From the NCBI GenBank assembly GCA_002255935.1, contig NKIO01000006.1, positions 27,197-91,196 on the forward strand: a stretch of DNA of 64,000 nt, given 5' to 3'. Under the pieces are notes generated by a model that was not told the DNA's origin, did not search any database, and saw only the letters and a program-made list of their open reading frames with translations. Each line of letters begins with the position of its first letter. Position 1 is the first letter of the stretch. The stretch is from Comamonadaceae bacterium PBBC2. GTDB taxonomy: Bacteria > Pseudomonadota > Gammaproteobacteria > Burkholderiales > Burkholderiaceae_C. Below, in pieces: positions 12,001-20,500 of the stretch. A program made the translations under genes and the position numbers.

Positions 12001-13056
12001 AGCCTGGGCTCGATGACCTCGACGAATTCGCAAGTGAAAGCCGACGTAACAGGCAGCATGGCCCTCACCTTGGCCAAGGGCACCGTGGTCGACTTGTCCG
12101 CCGGCACGGGCATGACCGCAGGCACCTTGACCAGCAGCGTTGGCAAGATCGATGTGGACACCACCACCGGTGCATTGAAGATCACCACCGCTACAGCCAA
12201 GACTTTGCTCGATGCTCAAGCGCTGGCCGGCGACTTGTCGGTGGGTACTTTTTCGGCGGTATCCGCTGCGCTGGTATCGGGCAATGACATGAGCGTGAAC
12301 ACCGGCACCACCAGTGGCGAACTCCGTGCCACAGTGGGGCGCAATGCCAGCATGGGCAGCTTGACTTCGAGCGCGGACAAAGTGCGGGTCGATGCCATCG
12401 GCAGCCTGGCCATCACCACGGCTAAGGCTGCAGCCGAGGTGGACCTGTCAGGGGCCGGCATCACCGCCACCACCTTGACCAGCACCAATGCTTTTGTGGA
12501 TGTGGATTCGTCTGCCGCAGGCTCAGTGAACGTGAAAACGGCCAACGCCAAGACATACTTCAGTGCCAAGAGCTACGGTGCCATGACCCTCGGCACCTTT
12601 GGCGTGACGGCCGGTTATGTCAACTTGATCTCGGGCGGGGCGATGGCCATCACCACGGGCACCAGCACCGGCAACATGACCATCGATGCGGGCACCAATG
12701 TGGCTTTGGGCAACCTGACCACATCGGGCGGTGCCATCGACACCCTCGCGCGCACAGGGGGCATCACCTTTGGCACGCTCAAAGCCAACAGTCTGGTCAA
12801 GCTGCGTGCGGCCAACGCTTGGAACAATGGACAAGCCATCAGCGGCACTGCCATGTATGCCAGCAATGGTGGGCTGGACCTGTTGGCCAACAGCGGAGGT
12901 CTATCGGTGACGACGCTGTCGGGAACGGCCACCAGTCTTGTCAAGACCAACGCCGGAGCGATTAAGATCAGTTCGGTGTTAGGTTTCACACCAGCCAGCT
13001 TATTGACTGTGACCGCCATTGGCGGCACCAAGACAGTGCCTGTGGCTTACCGGTAA
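1..13056 (+). CDS. Giant filamentous exoprotein, LktA/filamentous haemagglutinin type (5' partial)
   Basis: The frame is open from the first base, so the start lies upstream; at least 4,350 codons are present. The first ~2,000 residues are a long run of Gly/Ala/Ser-rich beta repeats, roughly 55 residues per half-unit, with recurring blocks such as AGGGTAAVGAALAVN. This pattern resembles leukotoxin LktA-type and FHA-like filamentous adhesins. A less repetitive middle part (about nt 6,200-9,900) contains two Cys pairs near nt 7,390-7,440 and 8,468-8,482. The last ~800 residues return to repeats, including units of 345-348 bp. The protein ends in repeats with no recognisable C-terminal beta-barrel, so a classical autotransporter is unlikely; two-partner secretion is the best guess, but the N-terminal secretion domain is outside the window. 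The role in surface adhesion is inferred from family resemblance. Confidence 0.8.
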   Translation, partial: SQSVITDFEMNSVDNGYTDDIKASVDKGESILGVAGTLSLTAGKAASSVGLSYVQNRIQTTYSADLNGNITAAGNVELDAWSRANIVGVSAGAGATRGKFSGMGSASVNLIGQRTSATVSGGSVTAASLDLDSDTRGNIFSLAGNLSIAVGSGSGNAAGGAISYTQTGTKTYTLADSTYTVNGQSVVQKGGTVVNRSAGNTASITGATINLGSGDVRVSASNRSDNQSIAASGAFSDGNFAFTGTATWNEIGDQTDARISGSTVTAGDILVKSGNGEGATSAKISSLAGGISASKGSAVALAFGFNTIESTRSALIAGSVVNASGTVSVLADAGSAIETLSATIAASMQGSAGGSSSTNWLNGSTSALVDDVTFNGSASSLTVHASNTGGIQSLAGAIAGSPGGNVIGGAVAINLMGEGSKDFQVTARVKNSRMNSATNVVVDADLTGSIGAIAAAGGGSGSNAINGSVTRNLIAGDVTAEIASLTQNVSASSLTVQADQTSNIFSLAGVINGGGANAVGGAISVNDIAGTVTAKVGSSSLKTTGAVQILAHMDGNISSVAAAGSGAGNVAVNGSNTTNSLTSSVKATATSVTQTTGSSSFKVWAHDDSDIDSFAGTVSGGGTAAVGAALALNFMGRTAGNESASKIVSAEVTSSSLQVSGAVQVLADSNSTIEALGVAAGGGGTFAVTGSNTTNILDDTITAKWVGSTLVGGSGSLDVSATDTATVHALAGNFAGGGTAAVGAALAVNKINTGVNALVQGTSSGKIATGDVRVKADSDAVVDTIAVGMSASPTVGVQGSVSVTQIATSTSSLVNSSAIIEASDSVAVSANSNDRIKSLAGAVGLGIAGVGAAGGVLVNMITSTTTAGVDGSGTRVSGAGTGDGVSVLNDSLSAAPDLMNITEVTDTALSRASRGSSNKRGVSVQATSVEQIAALTTVVGGGGVGVGASVNVDSIDGSTRAYVDSAQINSASGADAAQEARVLAADHALIASTTATVAGGLATGVSGAVGSELIKRSTTAEVIDSATVNAQGNATVKAVADATVAQIAAGAGVGGVAGVAGSGSVALLKGNTQARVLNATINATDVSVLAEGANRTNLIAGSLGAGGVAGVGLSFTVNVSGSTVKALVTNSAIRADGDVKVLANNVTQELAVSATAGVGEFGGVAIGATVTVLEGLTEANITGTSSVDSRLHDDTHNGVNSLMVAATESVNISHNAGAAGGGKLGGVGTAANVLIGKSQVIAGAAGSSLKSEGVVSVAALRQADIDMVTATAGGGGLAGISGAVGVLIFGVAPNSDANSEVNSNNGTMSRVSAGTQANKAQGTGSSLSDADKSSLNSDSSYDTKASFNGASGAHSTSATLSATSVTAGSVAVSSLDKTEVLNNAGSLAIGGLGMSAGVALTTLGGANSASISSSSLTATGGVSVDAGTRELHAGTKSIQSRAIAGAGGLVGLGAAVSLAKNDTANSASLSGTVTAGGAVNVSALDDTSMRSESYGASVGAVSVGVVIAKAEQTGSVLTQVGGSITGQGVNISAQRDATTNAYAKGGSAGVVSGSGAEADATDSSSVKVSLASGISLNAQQGALTIAASSNPNANTEALGVSVASGVAMGVSIAKSSVSSEVEVKSLGSMTLTGQSINISSVLGAGDSAASSSATAGSGGMLMGATGVSATSENKGSAKVTLAGQALVTTTGDVAVSAIDSMDVTSFATGIGAGFVGLGLAFAKSTSDTTVAAQANQFKGLVGGSLQITATGNESINSEAIAGSGGMVAGAGADSRIEHDQSVTADLGSGSGNTLTVGTVATVNATRQVRYNVHSTSATAAALGASGAVTKAYVDGSATARVLDSTKLVADGLRVLATNDLARTDLQAQNAEGGGGGVISGAGADIYTRMNGDALASVGNSANITLEGLLEVRAYNEIHGSSRGQMDVAGAIPIALVETKIESTANADAKVGNSTTVNNYGETHVNALSYIDLEANSVSKTYGLAAAAQGNAYATANVNNRVTIGTGTEIRSAEAIDLLVGQDKDFNRNKHFVTARVDLFNHAAIPVSINPEAEATANVNNSLTVNATAIRSGATIKLGGIEGSYVVEGKGKVSDWTRDLGEMMGLSSEYGSSKKNMSTTASLSGEFEAGYGNKQRIIFGPLGNVVSQEGDVRYTITNEDLGASAGAYVARLYDQLARYGDVPEIRAFVEAELSFYFASMIREGLADSYQQDGKTVYVALSDVSANFLNIKNLRAGSGNIELYGNSVTGTAKLTARADSEIYIENRSPLNLRVFNMTVDANGGFVKYNGTYIKDKAEIGLLNANQQSTLLTVDSIDTRERSGSALALPSLTVKNTYIPLSVHTWTEADVDAGRNVFKVEAPDKTWANLYEDEIRAPELRVNGTLYNKLGTINLSNTGGSISVVAETAGYTPRLDGKEITVTAGKNFMLSSPSISQSVGGSPESLYAVHYTNDQEALMNKLGIDICGHARPVNLDVSYNANCLVNGAGGIYASGGIFMGARYLNVNGTIQSGRADYNVTLTAASVGTQITNWQTQWRRNRGTYLANGTSSMIQISGPLPTDSESEINRLYGIGKISITDRTNAINAMAARRLQPVIYYDAESNRIKVAPTNVTGGLVELVGSVINTGGGVIRALDGYARMNIDNQTSYGIDLLGLDTGGDKGVIRITDLNKPIYNGSGVVTSYEVTTYEKDANGIFKGTVTDGRAPGARVISVINNSLSSPSGSVKARFNYDPLDNSTYSWSAGYETLAEKKYYYEKSSYLGFINGGSVSWNNINTVVKTTNAMPEDIFVSTTVPLGNNANFSMEVKKSITDAEVETYFRSWRKCGFLCIKKTYYVDRRTEVGYKYLYTQRVKADRPINVELVGYDTGALTVSSVGDIRLGGNISNASGNVSLTSTNGSITQLSGGAVVEGIGLNFRAKSGIGIQAAPINLITGNGSFTAVTDSGSIAFHSNSGPLRINRVSTTGEVWLDGAGDILGLDPSIVHVTGKKIYLSAPSGGIGEFNSDGTVKSTLNIQTQDSTLGGLTAKARGGIAIKQPTGNLWVNQVISGGDVYLETGGDLIDNNRNETRDERTEAELLALWSSSALQGASAETSRQATLNLTRTQYRRYWALRDVRDVVTDGSGNVTSYAADTITADYKYNMPTEDRQKLLDAGISEVQLAKTEADRTAEVLALDKQFGKTVYQTNNDKIIAAINTANVAAGKSEVGALSTWSDAELKNPLPKSIFSKSSTSTQTRIEEPNVVGNRVVLKPGGKIGKDDGSVTIPLLKATRLAQGKTAALTDDEKLVIMSAETDDMSLNRDTWTLTVVKKDTFNVLSNRLNVTSNGFVYLGADTTDTFPNGGTANLERVIGTGEIRIKVSDSILNVADAGVSVIQGQKAILEAARGAIGSADKPVQLTLSNNSTGTLTARAQDGIWIHEIGDMRAADIYTPGTATLSATGAIIDGRPVINYPNTGDRTVRSIEAKTLNLTAMAGAIGELNNPMVIKVGSGGVNASTPVGYSVYLEAAENSPMTVGTINSGLDAYVNVWDSSLNTLTGISAKRDVFAFSDGAMTGVNFTAGGIANISSNSTIVGPKVAGGTGAVILDADVSIDLTSVVSGSDVRATAGTFINSTIVNSGRDVSLQANAGAVNATSMSATRNMSVKALGAHGDIHSTTASATTGTLTMEAAGELALTVTSSLGALDLKSGQAMSLLNITSSNSTMALQAGQDIKVLSASSRGHLSMNAAQGVQISTASSGTGSLTLNTDAGSVKAQSLTATTGIVIKSTAGDVNVSNLTATAGGIKIDAGTTINLGTAKATGLVDVSARTGLSASNLNSTLANIDIDSVSGVLKVSAASAKTDLDVQSDSVTLGTFSAATANLRATTAMNLTTGTTTGDIVINSQGTAALGTLTASAGNITADATGSMTITAAKGKLLDISAGTGLTAGTLTSTTGKIDVDSATGSLKINTATAKTLLDAQAVTGALTLGSYTADSAVLTSGTDMVLTSGTVAGSITVTAGGDASLGSMTSTNSQVKADVTGSMALTLAKGTVVDLSAGTGMTAGTLTSSVGKIDVDTTTGALKITTATAKTLLDAQALAGDLSVGTFSAVSAALVSGNDMSVNTGTTSGELRATVGRNASMGSLTSSADKVRVDAIGSLAITTAKAAAEVDLSGAGITATTLTSTNAFVDVDSSAAGSVNVKTANAKTYFSAKSYGAMTLGTFGVTAGYVNLISGGAMAITTGTSTGNMTIDAGTNVALGNLTTSGGAIDTLARTGGITFGTLKANSLVKLRAANAWNNGQAISGTAMYASNGGLDLLANSGGLSVTTLSGTATSLVKTNAGAIKISSVLGFTPASLLTVTAIGGTKTVPVAYR
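11350..12738 (+). repeat. In-frame 345-348 bp tandem repeats in the exoprotein C-terminal region
   Basis: Four consecutive units begin at about 11350, 11695, 12043 and 12391, so the spacings are 345, 348 and 348 bp. The 115-116-residue units share the pattern DATGSM...GTLTS..GKIDVD..TG.LK..TA.AKTLLDAQ. The two middle copies are the most alike and the outer two more diverged. The length-preserving spacing points to domain duplication in a beta-helical stalk. Confidence 0.8.
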
Positions 13057-13087
13057 ACCCTTTTCAACATCATGAGGAAGTTTGAGC

Positions 13088-13921
13088 ATGAATAAGACAA
13101 CACAGTCATTGCACCCATCGACATGGACGATCACCTTGTGTGCGGCACTTCTGTGCGCCAACGCACAAGCGCAAACGACGCCCGCCGCCACAGCAGCAGC
13201 CCCAGTGGCCTTGTCCATCAAGATCAATGGCCAGACTTCGCCCGCCGAGCGTGGTGAGTTGTTGCTGCGCGAGCAGTTGGCCCGTGGCGTGGCCGACAGC
13301 CCTCAGTTGCGCAATGTGATCCGTGAAACCCTGATCAACCAAGCGGTGATGGCGCAAGACGCCACCAAGCAATCGCTCGACAAACAACCCCAGAACAAAG
13401 CCCGACTCGAGCTGGCCCAGCAAAACGCCTTGGCACAAATTTGGCAACAAAAGGCCATGCAGGATGCGGTGGTCAGCGATGCGGACCTGAAGGCGGAGTA
13501 CCAAGCGCAAGTCAAAGCACTGGGCACGCAAGAGTTCCAGTTGCGCCATGTGTTGTTGGCCGACGAGAAAACAGCCCAACAAGTGCTGGACAAAATCAAA
13601 GCCGGTGCCAAGTTCGAAACGGTGGCCCTCGAGTCATCGCGCGACCCCGGCACCCGCGACAAAGGCGGCCTGAGCGACTGGGTGGCCGAAGCCCGCTTGT
13701 CGCCCGCCATCTTGCAAGCCGTGCAGGCTTTGAAAAATGGCCAACTGGCGGCGCAGCCCGTTCAGACCCCAGCCGGGTGGCAAGTCATCAAGCTCGAAGA
13801 CAAACGCGCACTGACACCACCCCCCCTGGAATCCGTCACCCCTCAACTCAAAACAGCCTTGGCCCAAAAACAAGTCCAAGCCAAACTCGCCGCCCTGCGC
13901 GCCGCAGCCAAAGTCGAATAA
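13088..13921 (+). CDS. Periplasmic parvulin-type (PpiC/SurA-like) peptidyl-prolyl isomerase
   Basis: 277 residues. A signal peptide (residues 1 to about 29, ending ANAQAQ) sends it to the periplasm. Residues ~30-140 form an Ala/Gln-rich helical region like the SurA/PrsA chaperone N-domain. Residues ~145-245 are a parvulin rotamase domain: FQLRHVLL, then SRDPGTRDKGGLSDWV, then TPAGWQVIKLED. The start was placed at ATG 13088 because GAGGAAG at 13074-13080 sits 7 nt upstream; a TTG six bases earlier is less likely. The gene begins 31 bp after the giant exoprotein stop and is probably co-transcribed with it. A job in helping the exoprotein cross the periplasm is inference from this position. Confidence 0.85.
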   Translation: MNKTTQSLHPSTWTITLCAALLCANAQAQTTPAATAAAPVALSIKINGQTSPAERGELLLREQLARGVADSPQLRNVIRETLINQAVMAQDATKQSLDKQPQNKARLELAQQNALAQIWQQKAMQDAVVSDADLKAEYQAQVKALGTQEFQLRHVLLADEKTAQQVLDKIKAGAKFETVALESSRDPGTRDKGGLSDWVAEARLSPAILQAVQALKNGQLAAQPVQTPAGWQVIKLEDKRALTPPPLESVTPQLKTALAQKQVQAKLAALRAAAKVE

Positions 13922-13945
13922 GCCTCCGCTCAGGCGGATGGTTTC

Positions 13946-14104
13946 TTGTGGGAGCCGGCGATTGCAGTCCTGTCTTTGTGGGAGCTGAACTTGTTCGGCG
14001 ATTCTTCAAAAGTCACCACCCCTGCAAGCCATCGCCCAACAAAGTTGAGCTCCCACAAAGTCAGAAAGCCCTGATTCCCTTAACAAAGTTGAGCTCCCAC
14101 AAAG
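13946..14104. repeat. Dispersed inverted-repeat cluster, site A
   Basis: Copies of a roughly 28-bp element, seen as TTTGTGGGAGCTGAAC then TTGTTCGGCGAT. A plus-oriented copy lies at 13975-14002. Inverted copies lie at 14031-14059 and about 14081-14104, and a fragment at 13946-13962. The first plus and minus copies can fold into one long imperfect hairpin. The same element recurs at sites B (38561-38714) and C (45685-46125), always between genes, like REP/BIME elements. Confidence 0.8.
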
Positions 14105-14527
14105 GTCAGAAAGTCCTGATTTGCTCAACGACGTGGGGCTTCTGCAACATTGATGGCATGTCACGGATTGCGCCACATCAGGCCGCCAACAACTGAACCC
14201 CCTGCATGCGCAGCACGGCATTCATCAAATGAATTTTTTGGTATTCAAAATCGATCCCACATCGCTTTGAACATCAATCCTCAATTCAATAAATAAACAA
14301 CCGCAACCCCCAACCGACTGATTGTCGCAATTTGTCGGCAGTTGTCGGTTTATGTGTCTGTTGTTTTGCATTTGCAAATCACAAAATCATCAACAGCCAT
14401 TGGTTTGGCAGCTTTGCTATTGCGCGCGTGATTTTGATGCTTTTGCTTTTTTGCCAAACCAAGATTTTTGCAGGTCTCTTATTAGAGGTTTGCGCAGTTT
14501 TCCCTTTAGACCATGACGGAACAAACC
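14105..14527 (+). promoter_or_regulatory. AT-rich upstream region of the giant adhesin gene
   Basis: No credible gene here. From about 14221 the sequence becomes clearly more AT-rich than its surroundings, as expected for a promoter and regulator-binding region. It includes the phased TTGTCG repeats at 14321-14350 and a small inverted motif, TTTGCATTTGCAAA, at about 14365-14378. I could not choose one convincing sigma-70 promoter: possible -10-like hexamers exist near 14430 and 14480, but none has a good -35 partner. Confidence 0.4.
14321..14350 (+). promoter_or_regulatory. Three 10-bp-phased TTGTCG direct repeats (candidate operator)
   Basis: TTGTCG occurs at 14322, 14332 and 14342, exactly 10 bp apart and so on the same helix face. 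The array lies about 180 bp upstream of the adhesin start. Direct repeats with 10-11 bp phasing are the usual binding pattern of OmpR/PhoB-family regulators, two of which are encoded downstream. The match to those regulators is inference. Confidence 0.4.
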
Positions 14528-17500
14528 ATGTCCAATATCAAGCTCGTTGTTAAAAGTGCTGACGGTGTTCGCAAGACACTGACCCCGCAAGAGTTTGCGC
14601 AATTCAAGCTGCTGCCTGGCATGAAAGTCATGGTGCTCGACGAGACCACAGGCAAGGTGCCTGCCAAGCTTCAAGCCAAGCGCACAGCGCAAGACCTGAC
14701 ACTGAATGTCGATGGCGAGACCATCAAGCTGAGTGGTTTTTACGACGCACAGCAAGTCGACTTCTTGCCGCAAGGCGAAGCCGCCAACGGTGTGAGTTTG
14801 AGCTCCTCTGCGCCAGCACCTGCAGGCGCGGGCGAAGCCTTGGTGTGGTCGTCGGTGGCGGGTGTGGATGCATCCGTGGTCACCGGTACAGCCAGCACCG
14901 GCATGGGTGGCAATTGGTTGTACGCCGCACTGGGTGGCTTGGCCGCAATGGGTGCAGGCGGCGGCGGTGGCGGTGGCAGCAAGACCATTCCTTCGGTGCC
15001 AGGTACAGCGATTGACGGTTACTTGGTGGGTGCCAAGGTTTACCTGATCAACGGCACCTCCAAGATCGACACCGGTGTGGTCACCGATGCGAACGGTAAG
15101 TTCAGCATCCAAAACCCCAACAACTACACCGTCCAGATTGAAGGCGGTACCAACTCGGACACGGGCTTGCCCAACACCATGGTGCTCAAGGCCCCTGGCA
15201 GTGCCACAGGTGCATTTGTGGTCACCCCGTTGACCACCTTGATTCAAGCGTATCTTGAAAAGAGTCCGGCCGGCACCACAACAGCACAAGCCGAAGCGGC
15301 TGTGCAAAAAGCCTTGGGCATTCCAGCAGATGTGGACTTGCTGACTTATGACCCCTTGGCCAGCACCAACACCACATTGGCTGTCCAAGTTCAAAAACTG
15401 GCTGTCTCGGTGGTCAGTGTCATTTCTTTGGCTGAAGGTCAGGCCAACGATGTCATCAACAACATCGTGGCCAACATCATCAGCGGCAATTTCAATGCCA
15501 ATGCACCGTTGGATTTGTCCGATGCCGCCGACCTGACTGCGGTTCTGTCTGGCGTGACGACGGTTTCAGCAGCAGAAGTGACCGCTGTGGTCTCGGCCAT
15601 CCAGAGTGCCACATCGCTGAGCGAAATTTCAACATCGCAAGCTGCCGCTTCTGTGCCGTTTGCCGTAGAAGTCCAACTGGTCAACGGCAAAGCCGTTGCT
15701 GTGAATTTCAAAGGCGGCGTCGGCGACACCATCACCGTCAGTGTGGACAAAGACGGCACAGCCACGTTCAGCCGTGGTGGTGTGGACGCCACCACCAAGG
15801 TCGCCAAATTCTTCACCACCGTTGAGCAAACTTTCAACGACATGGATGGCTCTGCCAATGTCAGTTTGAAGATCAACGCTGACAAAGGCATCAAGTTGGT
15901 CTTCAACTTGGTGGACACCGGTGCAGTGGATCACTATGTTGTGGATGCGCCGAACGCGGACTTCGTGACATTCAAAGGCGACATCGGTAACCAATTGGGC
16001 GACACCGTCGGCCTGAAGATCACGGACGCCAACCCAGGTCAGCAAGACTTCATTGGCATGACCGTTGTCACCAAAGACTTGGTGGGCGCAGAGAAGCTGG
16101 GTTTCTATTTCGACAAGACGGCTAAAAACAGCGATGGCTCTGCTGACAACGACCGTGTCACATTGACGCCTTTGAGCGACATTGACAGCAGCAACGGATC
16201 AGATATTTCGGTGGTGGTTGTTCGAAACGGTGCAGCCAACACGCTGTTGGCTCAACGTCCTGCCGGTCTGACGCAAGATTTGATGTCGGTCGGCTATGCC
16301 AGCGTGGCAGATACGGCGACTGCCCAAGCCTATGTCAGTGCTTCTGAAACAGGCAAACTGATCATTGTTTTGGGCAGCGAAAGCGAATGGTCGACCTTGG
16401 CCACCAATTTGAAAAACAATGCAGATCTGCAGTTCATTGGTTTCGGTGAAGAAAATCTGAAGTTTTTTGTGGGCGCTGTCGGTCCGCAAACAGACACATC
16501 GACGGCTGTGACTTTGGCATCGTTGAAGAACACCCATCCAGATGTCTACGCAGCAATTGTGGGTGGCACTGTTGGCTCAACGACTTATGCAGATAAAACC
16601 GTTGGTGGTCTGCCAACTTTGGAAAAACAGATTGCTGATGTGCAAGCAGCGCTGACAGGTGGCACGGTCACGGCGACGGACTACGACACGTTGGTCAAGG
16701 TCAGCAACGCGATGGCAAAGCTGAACGGTTCCGACACAGGTTCTGTTTCCAAGAGCATTTCTGATGCGATTGGCACAGCGCCAAGCGGCTGGAGCACAGA
16801 CACAGGCACTTGGACATCGCAAGGCACGGGCCTGAATGGTCAAGTGGCAGGCTTGATCAATGGTGCAGTGACGTACTTGAAGGGTCAAGTTACGAGTTTG
16901 GACAGCAAGATCCATGGTGCAGGCACCATCACGGCAACTGATTACGACACCTTGGTGGAGATCAGTAACGCGCTTGCAAAACTTAATGGTATTGGCGACG
17001 GCTCGGTGGCCAAGAGCATCAGTGACGAGCTGGGCACTTGGCCCACCTACGACGCAGACACGAACACATTTGGCACAGACGGCTCGGGCGTGTACCAAGC
17101 GGTGGCAGACAAGCTGGACGCATCGATTGCCAAGCTGCAAGCGGTGATGAACGGCGGCGACATCAGCGCCTCTGAGTACGCAACGATCCTGGACATCAGC
17201 AATGCGCTGGAAGTGCTCAATGGCACAGGCGACGGCTCGGTGGCCAAGAGCATCAGTGACGAGCTGGGCACTTGGCCCACCTACGACGCAGACACGAACA
17301 CATTTGGCACAGACGGCTCGGGCGTGTACCAAGCGGTGGCAGACAAGCTGGACGCATCGATTGCCAAGCTGCAAGCGGTGCTGAACGGCGGCGACATCAG
17401 CGCCTCTGAGTACGCAACGATCCTGGACATCAGCAATGCGCTGGAAGTGCTCAATGGCACAGGCGACGGCTCGGTGGCCAAGAGCATCAGTGATGCGATT

Positions 17501-20500
17501 GGTCACCCCTCGACGGAAGGCAACCCAGCGCCAGAAGGCAGTCTGTGGGCGGACATTGAAACTGCGATCGCCAACGCTACAGCCGACCACACCGCCCCCA
17601 TGGCCCCGATCGTCAGCTTGCTGCACGACACAGGCGCCAACAACGCCGATGGCATCACCAGCGATGGTCGGTTGAAGATCACCGGTTTGGAGTCTGGTGC
17701 AACTGTCCAGTACAGCACGACGAATGAAGATGATTCGTGGGTCGTTGTTCAGTCTGTCTTCGCCCCTGATTTGACCGATGGCTCCACCGTGTATGTGCGA
17801 CAGCTCGATGCGGCTGGCAACATTTCTGACGTGACGCAATTCAATGTTGACCTGGATGCCACTGGACCAGCCATTGTTTCTGTCAGTTCCTCAATGGAAG
17901 ATGACGGTTACAAAGCAGGCACCATCTTGCCCATCACAGTTCAGTTTGACGAAGTTGTTTATGTGACCGGCACCCCAGTTTTGAATTTGGGTGGTGTGGA
18001 TCGCGCGGTCTCTTACTATAGTGGAAGTGGGTCCGATACCCTGGTCTTCAACTATTTGGTGAGATACCCTGACAATGCAGAAACTTTGAGCGCGTCCTCT
18101 CTCACAGTGGTCGGTGCCAGCATCCGTGATGTGGCTGGAAATGCAGCAGATCTGAGCATTGATGGCGACGCACTGGCAGGCATTTGGATTGACACCACAG
18201 CACCTGATGCGCCATCGGTCGACGATATTTCGCGCGACAACCTGTTCAGCACAGGTGTGGATGGTGCCAACATGACCATCACCGGTCACGGTGAAGCCGG
18301 CGCCACCATCACCTTGGTTCGCACCAACACGACAGCCTTGGTCAATGATCAAGGTGTCTGGACCATGACGGTCAACAATGCACAGAGCCAATTTGGATTG
18401 GGCACCGAAGATTTGGTCTTTACCCAGACCGATGCGGCGGGCAACCTGAGCCTCAGCGCTACCCAGGAAGTCACAGTGGTGACGGGCATTACGGGCTCGG
18501 CCTCCTATCTGTTGTCCAACAGCGTCAAGCGCACCTTGGCCAACATGGACGACATCCATGTGACGGGTGATACGTCCCTGCTGAATGCCACCAGCCTGAT
18601 TGCACGAAGCAATGGCACCATCCGGTTTGACAACATCAAGGCCCGATACGATCAAGCGGCTGATCTGCCACAAGATATGGAAGGTGTGGTCATCGACAAA
18701 GTCACCATCACGGGACTCGACTTTGATCGTCAAACGGTACTCGTGGATCTGAGTACTTTGGATGCCAGCACACAGATTGACTATTTGGGTGGTACTGCCG
18801 ACGAGATCATCATGGTTTCGGCTTCTGCGAGCAATGGCAACCAGCGTCTTTTGCACATTGAAGGTGGTGCCGGTGGCGACACTGTCCGCATCATTGAATC
18901 TGCTTCTGGCACGGCCAGCACGATCACGGGTGAAGTCACGGCCGCAGATGGCGGCGACGCCTTGATTTTGGTGGGCAATATTGACATTTCTCAGGCCGTA
19001 GTGTCTGGATTTGAATCGTTGATACTTCTGACGGGTTCGCCTTCAAAAGTCACGCTGACGGCTGAGCAGTTGTCACAGTTCACATCGGGCATCTCCGGCT
19101 CTGGTTCGGGTTCCGATCAATCGGTCGTCCAAGTTTTGGCCGAGGACAGCGCCACCACAGTGGACCTGATCGGTTCGGTGATCGAAGACGTGGCTTCGTT
19201 CCAGATGGGTGAAAACATCACCCTGAAGATGTCCGCACGGTACTCAGACGGCGTCACGTTCACACAGGAACAAGACGCCGTGGGTGTCACGGTCGTGTTG
19301 GTGGACTTTTTGGATGCCGATCTGGACCTGAGCGCAAGCAACGTCAACTTCAATTTGTCTGGCTTGTCTAGCGGCATCCATGTCAATGGTGACGGTGTCT
19401 TGAGCGATGGTGACCATGTCATCACCTTGCCTGCCGTGTCTGAAGGCCAAACACTCAGCTTGTCAGCCAACCACCTCGTGGGCGATGCTTCGTTGAGCCT
19501 TTCGGGCACAGGTGAACTCCTGGTTTACGGTGATTTCACACACGAGGGCACCGCTGATTTGACCGGTATCACGGTGCACATCAATTTCGATGAGCCCGTC
19601 AGCGAGGGCAGTTCAGAAGTCAACGCCGGTATTGAAATCGGCGAAGTCAGCATCGTGATTGCCAATGCCGATCAGATCAACGCCACGGAAATCACGGGCG
19701 CGGGTCGCCTGGAGATTCAAGAAGTCAAAGTCAATGCCGAAGGACAGATTGCTGACTCCAACAGCGGCCAGGCCCTTGATTTGGAAAGCCTCGGCAATGA
19801 TTTGTATGTGTTGGTTGACATCAACAGTTCTGATGCCGTCCTGAACGATCTGAACGACACCGCCCATGTGGACGAGTACGCGCTGGCTGAGGGCGTCAGC
19901 CTGACCGTGCGCGAGCAGTCTATGACTGGCAAATACATCTCGGGTGACGAATCAAACACCCTGACCATTGAAGACCTTGGTAACTGTACCGATCTCAATG
20001 TGGACTCGGCTGTGAATGTGGTCGCTGATGTGCACAACAGCATTGACATGTCCTATCTTGACAGTGCAGCCCAAATCGACGCCTACCATTTGGTGTCGGG
20101 TCCTGTGTTGACACAAAGCACCCAAGATTTGAACGCAGCAATGGGCATTCCAGGTGACGTTCAATATGCCTGCAATGACTTCACAGCCAGCAGGTTTGAT
20201 TTGTCTGAGCACGCGGGTGAAACCGTCAACTTGCTGCTGAAAGGGCAAGACGATCACAACGTCCTGTTCTTCTTGTTCTCTGCCAATGGCGACTTGAAGG
20301 GCGCTGATGCCAACAGCGGCACAGATGGCTACAGGGCTGGCCTCTTCAATGTGACGATTGAAGACGGCGATTACATTCAAGCTTCGTGGGTCAGTGAGTT
20401 TTGGGACTGCGCAAGCCCGTCCGACTTCGTGGACGATCAATTGACGCTGGGCATTCAAGATGCCACGGACACACAGATCATCGTCACCGAAGTTCTGCCG

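Noticed and set aside
14400-14430. Sigma-54 promoter upstream of the adhesin
   Set aside because: TTGGCA and TTTGC are present, but the GG and GC pairs are not at the required 10-bp separation.
14322-14553. Small ORFs upstream of the adhesin start
   Set aside because: Two overlapping frames of 64-73 codons have no RBS and no recognisable domain, and they run across the adhesin start codon; AT-rich promoter DNA explains them better.
16577-17839. 420-codon minus-strand frame across the adhesin repeats
   Set aside because: It is a shadow of the repeated coding sequence: its own repeats mirror the 234-bp units, and no family is recognised.
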